A stretch of DNA of 64,000 bases from JAVBLY01 sp031553035 (GTDB lineage: Bacteria; Bacillota; Clostridia; Peptostreptococcales; Anaerovoracaceae). Made by a program: the position numbers and the translations under genes. The stretch covers positions 186,001 through 250,000 of the forward strand of contig JAVBLY010000005.1 in the NCBI GenBank assembly GCA_031553035.1, in the 5' to 3' direction. A model generated the notes under the pieces. The model was not told the DNA's origin and searched no databases. It saw only the letters and a program-made list of their open reading frames with translations. Below, one piece after another: positions 35,592 to 43,802 of the stretch (within the stretch, counting starts at the first letter, position 1; each line of letters begins with the position of its first letter).

Positions 35592-36134
35592 ATGAATAAA
35601 AAGAATCATCATGTCCTATTATTTAGCATTATAGTTTGTATTATCATAATTGTTTTGGCATTCGTTTATGCAACAAAATTGATAAAAAGTGATGACGTCA
35701 AAGAAATATCGGTATCAAAAGAACCTATATCAGACATTGGGTATGAAGTCGGGGTCTTGATCATCTATGACAACCATACACAAAATATCGCTGGTGTACT
35801 TCATGAAAAACTGGGCGGGGAAAAGATGATGATCCATGAAAAAATCAATGATCCTGATAAACATAATTATATTTTTGTGGGGACAGGAAAAGACACAAAT
35901 AAAAAAATCCAAAAGGTATATGATATGGTTGAAAAATTTGATGTAAACGGAAAATACATCATGCCGTACGGAACTGATGAAAAAACGGATTATGATATTC
36001 TGTATAACGAAAATATCCTTGATGCCCAGCTTTTGCCTGCATTCGAGTTCTATGATGATTACGATGCTGTGGAGGCAGACGGTCTGGTCAACGGGTGGAT
36101 CGATACTGTTTTCAGCCGTGGCTGGGATGAGTGA
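35592..36134 (+). CDS. Membrane-anchored flavodoxin-like protein
   Basis: A 180-residue protein with one N-terminal membrane helix (about 8-30) and an extracytoplasmic domain. VGVLIIYDNHTQNIAGVL followed by a helix, then YIFVGTGKDTN and GKYIMPYGTDE, reads like the start of a flavodoxin fold (phosphate loop, then the Y/G-rich strand end). The phosphate loop DNHTQN deviates from the usual T/S-x-T-G-N, so FMN binding is uncertain. I chose ATG 35592, with TAGGG six bases upstream; ATG 35586 and farther starts are possible. There is no operon partner. Function not known. Confidence 0.6.
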   Translation: MNKKNHHVLLFSIIVCIIIIVLAFVYATKLIKSDDVKEISVSKEPISDIGYEVGVLIIYDNHTQNIAGVLHEKLGGEKMMIHEKINDPDKHNYIFVGTGKDTNKKIQKVYDMVEKFDVNGKYIMPYGTDEKTDYDILYNENILDAQLLPAFEFYDDYDAVEADGLVNGWIDTVFSRGWDE

Positions 36135-36142
36135 GCATTATA

Positions 36143-36182
36143 AAGGGGCTGCCTCAAACAGAAATAGTTGAAACAGCCCCTT
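36143..36182. terminator. Bidirectional terminator, member of the repeated hairpin family
   Basis: AAGGGGCTG / CAGCCCCTT (36143-36151 with 36174-36182) closes a long hairpin with a second TCAA/TTGA stem inside. It lies between convergent genes. Confidence 0.75.
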
Positions 36183-36201
36183 CCGCATTCAATCGAATAT
36201 T

Positions 36202-37821
36202 TTATCTTTCAAATACTATCTCTCCGTCCATTACTGTCATATCGACCTTACAATTTATGAGTTCGCTTTCAGGAGTGCTGAACAGATCTCTGTCTATCAC
36301 TGCTATATCGGCAAATTTTCCTTCATCCAAAGATCCGATTTCGTCTTCACGTCTGACGCTGTATGCGGATCCGTAAGTGTAGGATCTAAGTATTTCAGCC
36401 AGCGTCAGCTTCTGAGAAGGATTCCAGCCGCCTTTAGGTTCTCCGTCGTTATGCAGTCTTGTAACCGCCCTGTAGATTTCCAGAAACGGATTGTTATCCA
36501 CTACAGGACAGTCACTTCCGATTGCCAGAACACCTACTGAATCCAGAAGACTCTTAAGGGGCCAGGTCGTGGCAGCTCTTTCTTCCCCCAAAACCGTAGG
36601 ATAGGGATTTTCATCAAACCGCTGAGTCAGAGCAAGATGTTCCGGCTGAACGGATGGAATGACTCCCAAGTTTCCAAATCTAATGATGTCGGGGGGAGAT
36701 ACCATTTCACAATGCTCGATGGCATGTCTGCACTTGTTTTTCCCGTGGATATCGATTGCATTTTCCACAGCATCAAGAGCCATTCTGGCAGAAGCATCTC
36801 CACAACAGTGAAGTTTTACTGAAAGCCCACGCTTATGCGCCTCGGGGACTGCCGCCGCAATGGACTTGATATCGGTCAGTTCTATTCCGAAATTACCCGG
36901 GTCGTCACTGTATTCTTCAAGAACTAATGCAGTATGAGTAGTATAAACTCCATCCAAAAATTGCTTTGCCATGTCGATTCGGAGCCTGTCCGACTTATAA
37001 GAATCTCTCCATTCGCAGATCTGGTCAAGATCCCCAAGAAGGTCGGGAGCCACATGAAGCCTCATGGACAATTCGCCCTTTTTGTCCATATCATGATAAA
37101 CATCCACATTACCCATGTTCCCGTGAAAATATGGCTGAACATCATTGAGTGATGTTATCCCATATTCTGCAGCACCCTCCATGTAAGCATTGATCAGCTC
37201 TTTTTCTTTTTCGGGAGTGAATGAAAGCGCATACTTTGTAACAAGGCCCGCCGCAGATTCGTTGAGAAAACCTGTCGGATCCCCGTTTTCGTCCTTGAAT
37301 ATCTTCCCGCCGAAAGGAGCTTCCGTATCTTTTGTGATACCGGCGATCTCAAGTGCTTTGCTGTTGACCCATCCGCCATGGGCTTCCGCATTGAGGAGGA
37401 AGACAGGTCTATCCGGGAAATACTTGTCAAGGCTTTCTTTAGTTGGAAGCTGTCTGTTGTCCCAGAAAACATGGTACCAGCTGAAGCCAATGACCCACCC
37501 GTCATCTTCCGGTTCCTTATCGACAAAGTCTTTGACCATCTTTACAGCTTCCTCTTCCGATCTGGCATTGATGAGATTTACATATTTTCTGTACATTCCG
37601 GCCATAAGAAGATGGACATGGCTGTCGTGAAAGCCAGCCATAACTGTTCTTTCTCCGGCATTCACTACCTTTGTGTTCGGACCGATATACTGCTCACCAT
37701 TTTCATTTTTGCCTACGGCATATATTTTGTTACCGGTTACAGCAACAAAGCCAGAGAATGGTTTATCGCCTTTGCTGTCAAATATTGAATTGCTTCTTAT
37801 TACTAAATCTGCTGTGTTCAT
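36202..37821 (-). CDS. Metal-dependent amidohydrolase (YtcJ-like)
   Basis: A 539-residue cytoplasmic enzyme of the amidohydrolase superfamily. The metal-binding GFHDSHVHLL lies near residue 65, with further histidines in KLHCCGD and RHAIEHCE and an aspartate in IGSDCPV near the end. This YtcJ-like subfamily has no firmly known substrate; N-acyl amino acids and formamides are candidates. The start I chose is ATG 37821, eight to ten bases after GGGAG; the GTG at 37827 is possible. The gene follows the NhaC carrier by 33 bp in one sigma-54-dependent transcript. Confidence 0.85.
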   Translation of the reverse strand: MNTADLVIRSNSIFDSKGDKPFSGFVAVTGNKIYAVGKNENGEQYIGPNTKVVNAGERTVMAGFHDSHVHLLMAGMYRKYVNLINARSEEEAVKMVKDFVDKEPEDDGWVIGFSWYHVFWDNRQLPTKESLDKYFPDRPVFLLNAEAHGGWVNSKALEIAGITKDTEAPFGGKIFKDENGDPTGFLNESAAGLVTKYALSFTPEKEKELINAYMEGAAEYGITSLNDVQPYFHGNMGNVDVYHDMDKKGELSMRLHVAPDLLGDLDQICEWRDSYKSDRLRIDMAKQFLDGVYTTHTALVLEEYSDDPGNFGIELTDIKSIAAAVPEAHKRGLSVKLHCCGDASARMALDAVENAIDIHGKNKCRHAIEHCEMVSPPDIIRFGNLGVIPSVQPEHLALTQRFDENPYPTVLGEERAATTWPLKSLLDSVGVLAIGSDCPVVDNNPFLEIYRAVTRLHNDGEPKGGWNPSQKLTLAEILRSYTYGSAYSVRREDEIGSLDEGKFADIAVIDRDLFSTPESELINCKVDMTVMDGEIVFER

Positions 37822-37854
37822 TTTCACTAGTCTCCCTTTTCGTGATGATCTAAC

Positions 37855-39255
37855 TCATGCCATTACGAAGCCTAATATGAGGTATGCAATTATTGCCGCT
37901 CCTATAGGCACGGCCAACAACGGTAAGGCATTTTTTGCGTAATCGATATTTTTGATCCCTGTTGCTGCGGCAGTTACTGTTACTGCATCCGAATAGAAAC
38001 AAGCCTGGCTTCCGAAAGCGGTTGCTGCGGCAACAGTACCTATGGCCACGTATGGATTTACGCCCATTGCTACTGCCAACGGCAGGATGATCGGGAATGA
38101 AATCGCTGCGATTCCCCAGAAACTTCCCGTCCCAAATGCCAGAGCTCCTATTACGATGAATGTCACTACCGGGAATAAAGCAGGGCTCAAAATAGGCTCA
38201 ACACTGTCGATTACATATGGTGTCAATCCAAGCATATCATTGAAAACTTGGAGAGTGAATGCTGTGATTACCAGCATGGTTACATAGAGCATGTCCTTGA
38301 ACCCCTGCAGGAAACTTTCGCACAATGCAGAAAAATTCAGTCTTTTCTGGATCATTAACATTACGGCAAGTAGAGCAACAGAGGCAATTACAGCGACAAG
38401 AATGTCCTTAGTCACGATCGTTAATATAACCATTGCTATCATCGGTACTATGAAGTTCCATGCGCTTGATTTTTCAACGTTTTCACCTTCAAGCCCTTCA
38501 ATAGCTTTGTCTGATTTTCCGTCGTAATACCAGTCAGGAAATACCTTGCCGGTATCGATGGCTCTCTGTTCGGCTTTTTTCATTGGACCAAAGAGTGGTA
38601 TTATTTTAAAGATAAAAAGTGGTACAACGATAACTGCGATCCATGCATATAGCATGAAGGGTATGGATTTGGCGTATGATAACATTCCTGATTCATCTAA
38701 TATACCGACATCAGCTATCTGTCTTGAATATAAGGCTCCCCATGTAGATATGGGTACAAGAATGCAGACGGCCGCACCTGTGGCATTTACAATGAATGCC
38801 AGCATCTCTCGAGAAATTTTGTATTTGTCGGAGAGGGATTTCATTGCAACTGCGACACCTAGTGCATTGAGATAATCCTCGATGAAAATTATAATTCCAA
38901 GGATCCATGTCGCCATCATCGTCTTCTTACGGGAGCTGGCTACTTTTGTTGCCATGTCTGCGAATCCAAGTGCTGCTCCTGAGTCATCAAGCAGCTTGAT
39001 GATCACACCGAACATACCGAACATTACAATATAATATGCATTTGCGCCGATGGTATCCAAAGTCGTTCCAAACCAGATGTTCCATGTATCACCCAGCTTG
39101 GCAACAAATGAGTGATCGCTGGAACCGAATGCATAAATAATAGCGCCTATTGCAGTTCCAAGCAAAAGTGATTCAAAAGCTCTTCTTGTTAAAATTGCGG
39201 TAATAAGTACGATAATTACAGGTAATAAACTAATAAGTCCAAAAGTGTCTTCCAT
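37855..39255 (-). CDS. NhaC-family carrier of the sigma-54 unit
   Basis: A 466-residue membrane protein with about 11 hydrophobic segments, related to the carrier at 9893 and to NhaC antiporters. The start is ATG 39255, ten bases after AAAGGAGG; the open frame extends upstream to 39288 without a ribosome site. It is the first gene of a transcript that begins at a perfect -24/-12 promoter, and the next gene encodes an amidohydrolase. The pair likely imports and hydrolyses the same nitrogen compound. The compound is unknown. Confidence 0.85.
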   Translation of the reverse strand: MEDTFGLISLLPVIIVLITAILTRRAFESLLLGTAIGAIIYAFGSSDHSFVAKLGDTWNIWFGTTLDTIGANAYYIVMFGMFGVIIKLLDDSGAALGFADMATKVASSRKKTMMATWILGIIIFIEDYLNALGVAVAMKSLSDKYKISREMLAFIVNATGAAVCILVPISTWGALYSRQIADVGILDESGMLSYAKSIPFMLYAWIAVIVVPLFIFKIIPLFGPMKKAEQRAIDTGKVFPDWYYDGKSDKAIEGLEGENVEKSSAWNFIVPMIAMVILTIVTKDILVAVIASVALLAVMLMIQKRLNFSALCESFLQGFKDMLYVTMLVITAFTLQVFNDMLGLTPYVIDSVEPILSPALFPVVTFIVIGALAFGTGSFWGIAAISFPIILPLAVAMGVNPYVAIGTVAAATAFGSQACFYSDAVTVTAAATGIKNIDYAKNALPLLAVPIGAAIIAYLILGFVMA

Positions 39256-39324
39256 TTTTTTATAACCTCCTTTAAATATAACTTCCATTCACAACATAGT
39301 AACAACGTATCCATACTATCATTA

Positions 39325-39341
39325 GCAACAGTCATGCCAAT
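39325..39341 (-). promoter_or_regulatory. Sigma-54 (-24/-12) promoter of the carrier-amidohydrolase operon
   Basis: On the minus strand TTGGCATGACTGTTGCTA fits TGGCAY-N5-TTGCW exactly, with GG at -24 (39338-39339) and GC at -12 (39326-39327). It is about 70 bp before the start codon. Confidence 0.85.
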
Positions 39342-39385
39342 TTGAAAAAGGTGCATTTTTCAACGTTGAGTCAAATATAAAGAAA

Positions 39386-39413
39386 ATATATGTAAGTATA
39401 TACTTACATATAT
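39386..39413. promoter_or_regulatory. Enhancer palindrome, site 1
   Basis: A perfect 28-bp palindrome centred on TGTAAGTATATACTTACA (39391-39408), about 50 bp upstream of the -24 box. It is likely bound by the adjacent sigma-54 activator. Confidence 0.7.
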
Positions 39414-39474
39414 TTATTTGCGGACTGTTTTGTTATGGTTATATCCATTGATATTTAAAGATATGTGGCAGATA

Positions 39475-39511
39475 TGTAAGTTTATACTTACATTGTAATT
39501 ATATACTTACA
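39475..39511. promoter_or_regulatory. Enhancer palindrome, site 2, and half-site
   Basis: TGTAAGTTTATACTTACA (39475-39492) repeats the arms of site 1, and a half-site ACTTACA follows at 39505-39511 next to the activator stop codon. Confidence 0.65.
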
Positions 39512-39512
39512 T

Positions 39513-40889
39513 TTATCTTATTTTTCGATTCTGAATACCAAGTCTCTCCATTTTCTGATACAATAGCGGCCTGGGTATCTTAAGATACTCAGAGGCTTTG
39601 GTTTTATTGCCTTTGAACATGATCAGCACTTCGTTTATGAGCTTACGCTCGGCTTCGTTTTTTATGATTTCGATGGGCTTTTCAAATGTATCAAGCTTGC
39701 TGAGATCCAGCCGGGTGTTATCCACTCTGAGATTCAAATGCTCAACCCGCAACGTGTCCCTGTCCGCATATGCCATGGCCTGTTCAATGACATTGTACAT
39801 TTCTCGGACGTTCCCCGGCCACTCATAACTATAGAGTCTTTCGTATACTTCATCTTCCACATTGACTATATTCTTATCAAGATCAATATTGAGCTGCATT
39901 ATCTTATCTGTTACCAATTCCGGAATATCTTCTTTTCGGTCGCGAAGAGGAGGGACTTCAATGTGAAGAACATTGAGTCTGTAATAAAGGTCTTCCCTGA
40001 ATTCGCCGCTCAGAACCAAATCCCGCAAGTTTTGATTTGTAGCAGAGATTATTCTGGTATCAACCGGAATGCTGTCCTCAGAACCGATTGGATCGATTTC
40101 TCTTTCCTGCAAAGCTCTTAAGATCTTTGGCTGGAGGCTCAGTGGCATTTGGTTTATTTCATCGATAAAAAGAGTGCCGCCGTCTGCCAGTTCGAATTTC
40201 CCTTTTTTACCGCCTTTTGTGGCACCGGTAAAAGCACCGTCGGTATAACCGAAGAATTCGGATTCGGCGAGGGCCTCAGGAAGTCCCGCCGCATTGATCT
40301 TTATAAAATTGCCGAATGTTCTGTTGCTGTGATTATGTATGGAGTGAGCAACCAGTTCTTTTCCCGTACCGGTTTCACCCGTGATGATAACAGTGGAATT
40401 AGTGGTTGCCGCCTTTATGATGTCTTCTTTAAGTTGGCGCATTTTTTGAGAAGATCCGATTAGACTGCCGATGGAATACTTGGTCCTCATGAGGCTTTTC
40501 ATTTGATTTCCGTGGGTTTTCAGTTCGTCATTGATGATATGGGTGTAACTTTTGACAAAATCCTGTATTGCGTCAAGCTCCTGAAGAAGATCATATTCAA
40601 TTACGCCGATCAGCTTTCCGTTCTCACGGAGTTTAAGTTGGGTGCTGAAACTGACCCGTCCATCTGCAAAATAAAAGTCAGACACGATCTCCTCATTATT
40701 TGTGAGCATGTCCATCATATTCGAAGGCGGGAAAACATCATTTATTTTTTTCCCAATGGACTGTTCCAGGTCAACCTTGATATAGTCAGCGCACTGCTGG
40801 TTCATGTAAATAAGATTGCCTTCGAGGTCTATGACCATAAGCCCGAGGACATGGTCAAGATAAAGTTTGAAATCATCTTGCTTCTGCAA
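39513..40889 (-). CDS. Sigma-54-dependent activator with PAS domain (first)
   Basis: A bacterial enhancer-binding protein. An N-terminal PAS domain (GLMVIDLEGNLIYMN near the start) is followed by the AAA+ domain with Walker A GETGTGKE, the sigma-54 contact loop GAFTGA, LFIDEI and an arginine-finger region, and a Fis-type helix-turn-helix at the C-terminus (KTKASEYLKIPRPLLYQK). I place the start at TTG 40889, with a CAGGTG-like site upstream; an ATG at 40964 extends the frame but lacks a ribosome site. It lies directly upstream of the enhancer and the -24/-12 promoter and presumably activates that operon. Confidence 0.87.
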   Translation of the reverse strand: MQKQDDFKLYLDHVLGLMVIDLEGNLIYMNQQCADYIKVDLEQSIGKKINDVFPPSNMMDMLTNNEEIVSDFYFADGRVSFSTQLKLRENGKLIGVIEYDLLQELDAIQDFVKSYTHIINDELKTHGNQMKSLMRTKYSIGSLIGSSQKMRQLKEDIIKAATTNSTVIITGETGTGKELVAHSIHNHSNRTFGNFIKINAAGLPEALAESEFFGYTDGAFTGATKGGKKGKFELADGGTLFIDEINQMPLSLQPKILRALQEREIDPIGSEDSIPVDTRIISATNQNLRDLVLSGEFREDLYYRLNVLHIEVPPLRDRKEDIPELVTDKIMQLNIDLDKNIVNVEDEVYERLYSYEWPGNVREMYNVIEQAMAYADRDTLRVEHLNLRVDNTRLDLSKLDTFEKPIEIIKNEAERKLINEVLIMFKGNKTKASEYLKIPRPLLYQKMERLGIQNRKIR

Positions 40890-40991
40890 ATTTTGGCACC
40901 TGCTTTCCTTTTGGTATAATATCTGATGCTGATTATTTCTTATTACTAAAATAACACAAATCACTGATAATTAAAATCATATTGAGACACA

Positions 40992-41021
40992 ATAAAACGG
41001 TGCACCTGATCAGGTACACCG
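40992..41021 (-). terminator. Terminator of the 162-residue protein gene
   Basis: On the minus strand, CGGTGTACCT-GATC-AGGTGCACCG (one A-C mismatch) is followed by TTTTATT. Confidence 0.8.
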
Positions 41022-41049
41022 GGATGGATCCATTCCAAATTATCAAACA

Positions 41050-41538
41050 TCAGAGCTTAGAATAAAATTCATCGATCTCATCAAATTCCTTGTCTGAATA
41101 TTTCTGGAACTTGCCTGCTGCACGAAGGATCTTCCTGATCTCGTGGACAGCTTTCTTTCTTTCGATAAAAACTTGGGTGTCGTTGTCTGTACCTGTGTAT
41201 TTATCAAGTGTTTTGTTTAGTTGTTTGAGTGTATAATCGATACTTCTCAGATAGATACCTGCTTCATAATTATCGTTAGCCAGTTTATTTGTGACCTTCA
41301 CATATGCATCATAGGTTTCTTTCTCATCTTCTGTCACATCCTTTAGTTCATCTTTGAAATCTTTCTTTGCATCTTTTAATGCTTTCAGGATAAACATAAG
41401 ATCATGTTCCTGCTGCTCAAAATACTTTAATGCCATATCATCAAATTCTGCCATATCCTTTGGGACGATATCGCTTTCAACGAGCGCTTCCAGTTCCTCC
41501 AGGAATTTTTCCTCTTTCGGGTCAATAGTAATACTCAT
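41050..41538 (-). CDS. Charged helical protein of unknown function
   Basis: A 162-residue cytoplasmic protein, rich in Glu, Asp, Lys and Leu and with no signal peptide. Long stretches have heptad-like hydrophobic spacing, pointing to an alpha-helical, possibly coiled-coil bundle. I do not recognise the family. GGGAGGTG precedes the ATG, and the gene has its own terminator, so it stands as an independent unit between the sigma-54 activator and the small protein at 41755. Confidence 0.7.
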   Translation of the reverse strand: MSITIDPKEEKFLEELEALVESDIVPKDMAEFDDMALKYFEQQEHDLMFILKALKDAKKDFKDELKDVTEDEKETYDAYVKVTNKLANDNYEAGIYLRSIDYTLKQLNKTLDKYTGTDNDTQVFIERKKAVHEIRKILRAAGKFQKYSDKEFDEIDEFYSKL

Positions 41539-41754
41539 ATTCTCACCTCCCTAATCAATACGTATAAATATATATTACCCTCAATCGGGACAGTTAACAC
41601 ACAGTATTCATTGATTAGTATTTGTTTTGAAATCTTTATACTAAATTTATGCATACGCCGTAATCATTATAGAATCTTTATAGATAATTCGGAAAAAAAT
41701 TGAGATGATATTTAAGATGATTCTGTATTTTGAAAAAATTTAAGGAGGTTTCAA

Positions 41755-41919
41755 ATGAGTGCAGTGAAAGAATTTACCAGAGAAGACATTTCACCGGAAA
41801 AGATGGCTGAACTAAAGAAGACAGCAGAAAAAAACAAACTTGATGTTGATGCAGTTATTGATGGTTTTGTTATGAACGTCAACAAATATCCTGATACATT
41901 TCTTACTAAAGCAAGATAA
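41755..41919 (+). CDS. Small protein (54 residues) of unknown function
   Basis: A frame of 54 codons starting at ATG 41755 with a strong ribosome site (TAAGGAGG, 6 bp spacing). The sequence begins MSAVKEFTREDISPEKMAEL and is acidic and helical; KKTAEKNKLDVDAVIDGF follows. A perfect 15-bp hairpin terminator lies 24 bp past the stop. The ribosome site, terminator and clean codon use make it credible as a real gene. No family is recognised and no partner is adjacent. It is below usual length cut-offs and easily missed. Confidence 0.75.
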   Translation: MSAVKEFTREDISPEKMAELKKTAEKNKLDVDAVIDGFVMNVNKYPDTFLTKAR

Positions 41920-41943
41920 AAATATGCAATAATATACAATAAT

Positions 41944-41982
41944 AAAAAGCCATACCGGAAAATTTCTCCGGTATGGCTTTTT
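41944..41982. terminator. Bidirectional terminator
   Basis: Perfect 15-bp stem AAAAAGCCATACCGG / CCGGTATGGCTTTTT (41944-41958 with 41968-41982) between the small gene and the convergent flavoprotein gene. Confidence 0.92.
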
Positions 41983-42033
41983 ATTTGATCATTTTGCTTC
42001 TGCAAACATTTTATATACTTTCTCCAGGTAGTA

Positions 42034-42501
42034 TCATCCTTTGCCCTTAGCGGTCAGGTGCTCTATATCGATGCGGAAAACAGCTGTGGCAGCTTCATGT
42101 TTCTTTACATATTCGAGACCTTCTTTTCCGAATCCTTTGGAATATTTTTCGATGATCAAATTGAATGCCTTTGTTAATTCATTGGAATCAGTGACAATAT
42201 TGCACTTTCCGTAGAGTATGGCACTTCTATAAAGCGTTGTGAACTCACTTGGCTGAACATCGTCTTTTTCCACAACGGAAAAACTGACTTTATCGTTTGC
42301 ATTAATTGACTCGAACTTCAGTCCCGATTTTGCTCCATGGAAATATATTTTGTTATCATCATAAACAAAACTTACAGGGACGGAATAAGGATACCCATCT
42401 TCTCCGCTGATAGCAAGCGTTCCAAAAGAAGCATCTTTTAAAATGTTTGTGGCATCTTCATTCGTCAGTGCCTTGTCTTTTCTTCTCATTTCTCTGAACA
42501 T
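42034..42501 (-). CDS. Nim-like flavin-binding split-barrel protein
   Basis: A 155-residue protein of the pyridoxamine 5'-phosphate oxidase-like, FMN-binding split-barrel superfamily. MRRKDKALTNEDA at the start and GYPYSVPVSFVYDDNKIYFHGAKSG-type strands match the NimA group, some members of which reduce nitroimidazole drugs. No IS element that would activate a nim gene is nearby, so resistance is not implied. It faces the convergent terminator and is divergent from the DUF368 gene. Confidence 0.83.
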   Translation of the reverse strand: MFREMRRKDKALTNEDATNILKDASFGTLAISGEDGYPYSVPVSFVYDDNKIYFHGAKSGLKFESINANDKVSFSVVEKDDVQPSEFTTLYRSAILYGKCNIVTDSNELTKAFNLIIEKYSKGFGKEGLEYVKKHEAATAVFRIDIEHLTAKGKG

Positions 42502-42651
42502 TTTCTTTACCTGTCCCTTTCAATTATAATAAGTGCTGTAAACCTGGTTTCAACAATTATATCATGGAAGCGTCCGGTTTCCTACATTCCATTCATTTCA
42601 TAAGGTTTTTACCCTAGACGAAACATGAAAATCTGGTATATAATGTAAGGC

Positions 42652-43500
42652 ATGAAACCCAAAGAGATTATCATAAGATTCGTAAAAGGATTTGTCATCG
42701 GCTCGTCAATGCTCATACCGGGTGTAAGCGGCGGAACGATGGCAATTATTTTGAATATATATGACCAGCTGATCAACGCTGTCAGCCGAATAAGAAGCGA
42801 CATAAAAGGGAACACCCTGCTCCTTCTTAATTATGCTGTAGGCGGACTTGCCGGCATACTCATCCTGTCGAAACCTCTCCTTTATATAGTAGACAACTGG
42901 CCGATGCCGTCACTTTACTTTTTCACAGGCTGCATCATTGCCAGCATACCGCCTCTATATATGAGGGCAAAAGAAGATAAAATCAAAATAAGGAATATCT
43001 TCGTGGCAATAATAGGTATTGTCATAGGGGTGTCACTGGAGTTGATACCGGAAGGTCTGTTTGACGCCGGTAACGAAATGTCCGTAAAAATGTTCATGCT
43101 TCTCGTTTTGGCGGGATTTATAATCGCTGTTGCATTGATATTGCCGGGGATAAGCGGGTCGTATATGCTGCTCATATTCGGTATGTACACAGTTACGCTG
43201 GAAGCCTTGAGAAACTTTGATGTGGTATATCTGTTTCCGATTGTAATCGGCCTTTTCATAGGAACTTTCGGGACCGCCAGAGTCATCGACAATCTCATGG
43301 CGAAGCATCCGCAGTTCATATATATGCTTATTATCGGATTTATGATAGGGTCACTTTATGAAATATTTCCCGGGGTCCCAAAGGGCATAGATATTCCTAT
43401 TTCGACAGTTTGCCTTATCGCAGGATTTGCAGTTATATTCCTGCTGGTTTCCGGAGGCAAAAAGGCAATCACTAAAAGAGACAGACAGGAGATAGACTGA
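42652..43500 (+). CDS. DUF368 family polyprenyl-phosphate transporter-like protein
   Basis: A 282-residue membrane protein with about eight helices. The N-terminal MLIPGVSGGTMAIILN and the inner LPGISGSYMLLIFGMY segments are the DUF368 signatures, two copies of a conserved PG(V/I)SG motif. DUF368 proteins (PopT) recycle undecaprenyl phosphate across the membrane for cell-wall synthesis. The ATG follows TAAGG. It runs into a LysO-type gene with ATGA-style overlap, suggesting cotranscription. Confidence 0.9.
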   Translation: MKPKEIIIRFVKGFVIGSSMLIPGVSGGTMAIILNIYDQLINAVSRIRSDIKGNTLLLLNYAVGGLAGILILSKPLLYIVDNWPMPSLYFFTGCIIASIPPLYMRAKEDKIKIRNIFVAIIGIVIGVSLELIPEGLFDAGNEMSVKMFMLLVLAGFIIAVALILPGISGSYMLLIFGMYTVTLEALRNFDVVYLFPIVIGLFIGTFGTARVIDNLMAKHPQFIYMLIIGFMIGSLYEIFPGVPKGIDIPISTVCLIAGFAVIFLLVSGGKKAITKRDRQEID

Positions 43501-43802
43501 TGCTGTTACTTCTTATATTGATAGTTGCTGCTGTGATCGGCGGCATAATCGGAAGGTATCTTAAGAAAAACGGCAAAGATATAAAACACATGGGGAAGAT
43601 CCAGACTGCTACGGTGTTTTTTCTTGTATTTTTTATGGGCATGAGAATAGGTTCGGATGAGAGGATACTTGATTCAATAGAATCTATAGGCATATCAGCA
43701 GTGGTGGTATCAGTTGCGACCATGGGCGGAAGCGTACTTGCTGTTTATATCTTGAGAAAATGTCTGAAGCTTGATAGGCACGGAGACAAGCAGAATGATT
43801 AG
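43500..43802 (+). CDS. LysO-family exporter, N-terminal half as separate gene
   Basis: A 100-residue membrane protein with about three helices and the DUF340-type GRYLKKNGKDI segment. It corresponds to the N-terminal third of the lysine exporter LysO (YbjE, about 300 residues in E. coli). The next gene encodes the rest. The start overlaps the DUF368 stop by one base (TGATG), and the stop overlaps the next start. A split gene pair appears functional because both halves have ribosome sites and no frameshift scar is evident. Confidence 0.72.
   Translation: MLLLLILIVAAVIGGIIGRYLKKNGKDIKHMGKIQTATVFFLVFFMGMRIGSDERILDSIESIGISAVVVSVATMGGSVLAVYILRKCLKLDRHGDKQND

Noticed and set aside
36890..37850. 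Several plus-strand frames opposite the amidohydrolase
   Set aside because: Overlap a clear enzyme; none has domain features or a suitable start region.
42034..42501. Nitroimidazole resistance gene
   Set aside because: Only superfamily-level similarity is visible; no activating insertion sequence is nearby, so no resistance claim is made.
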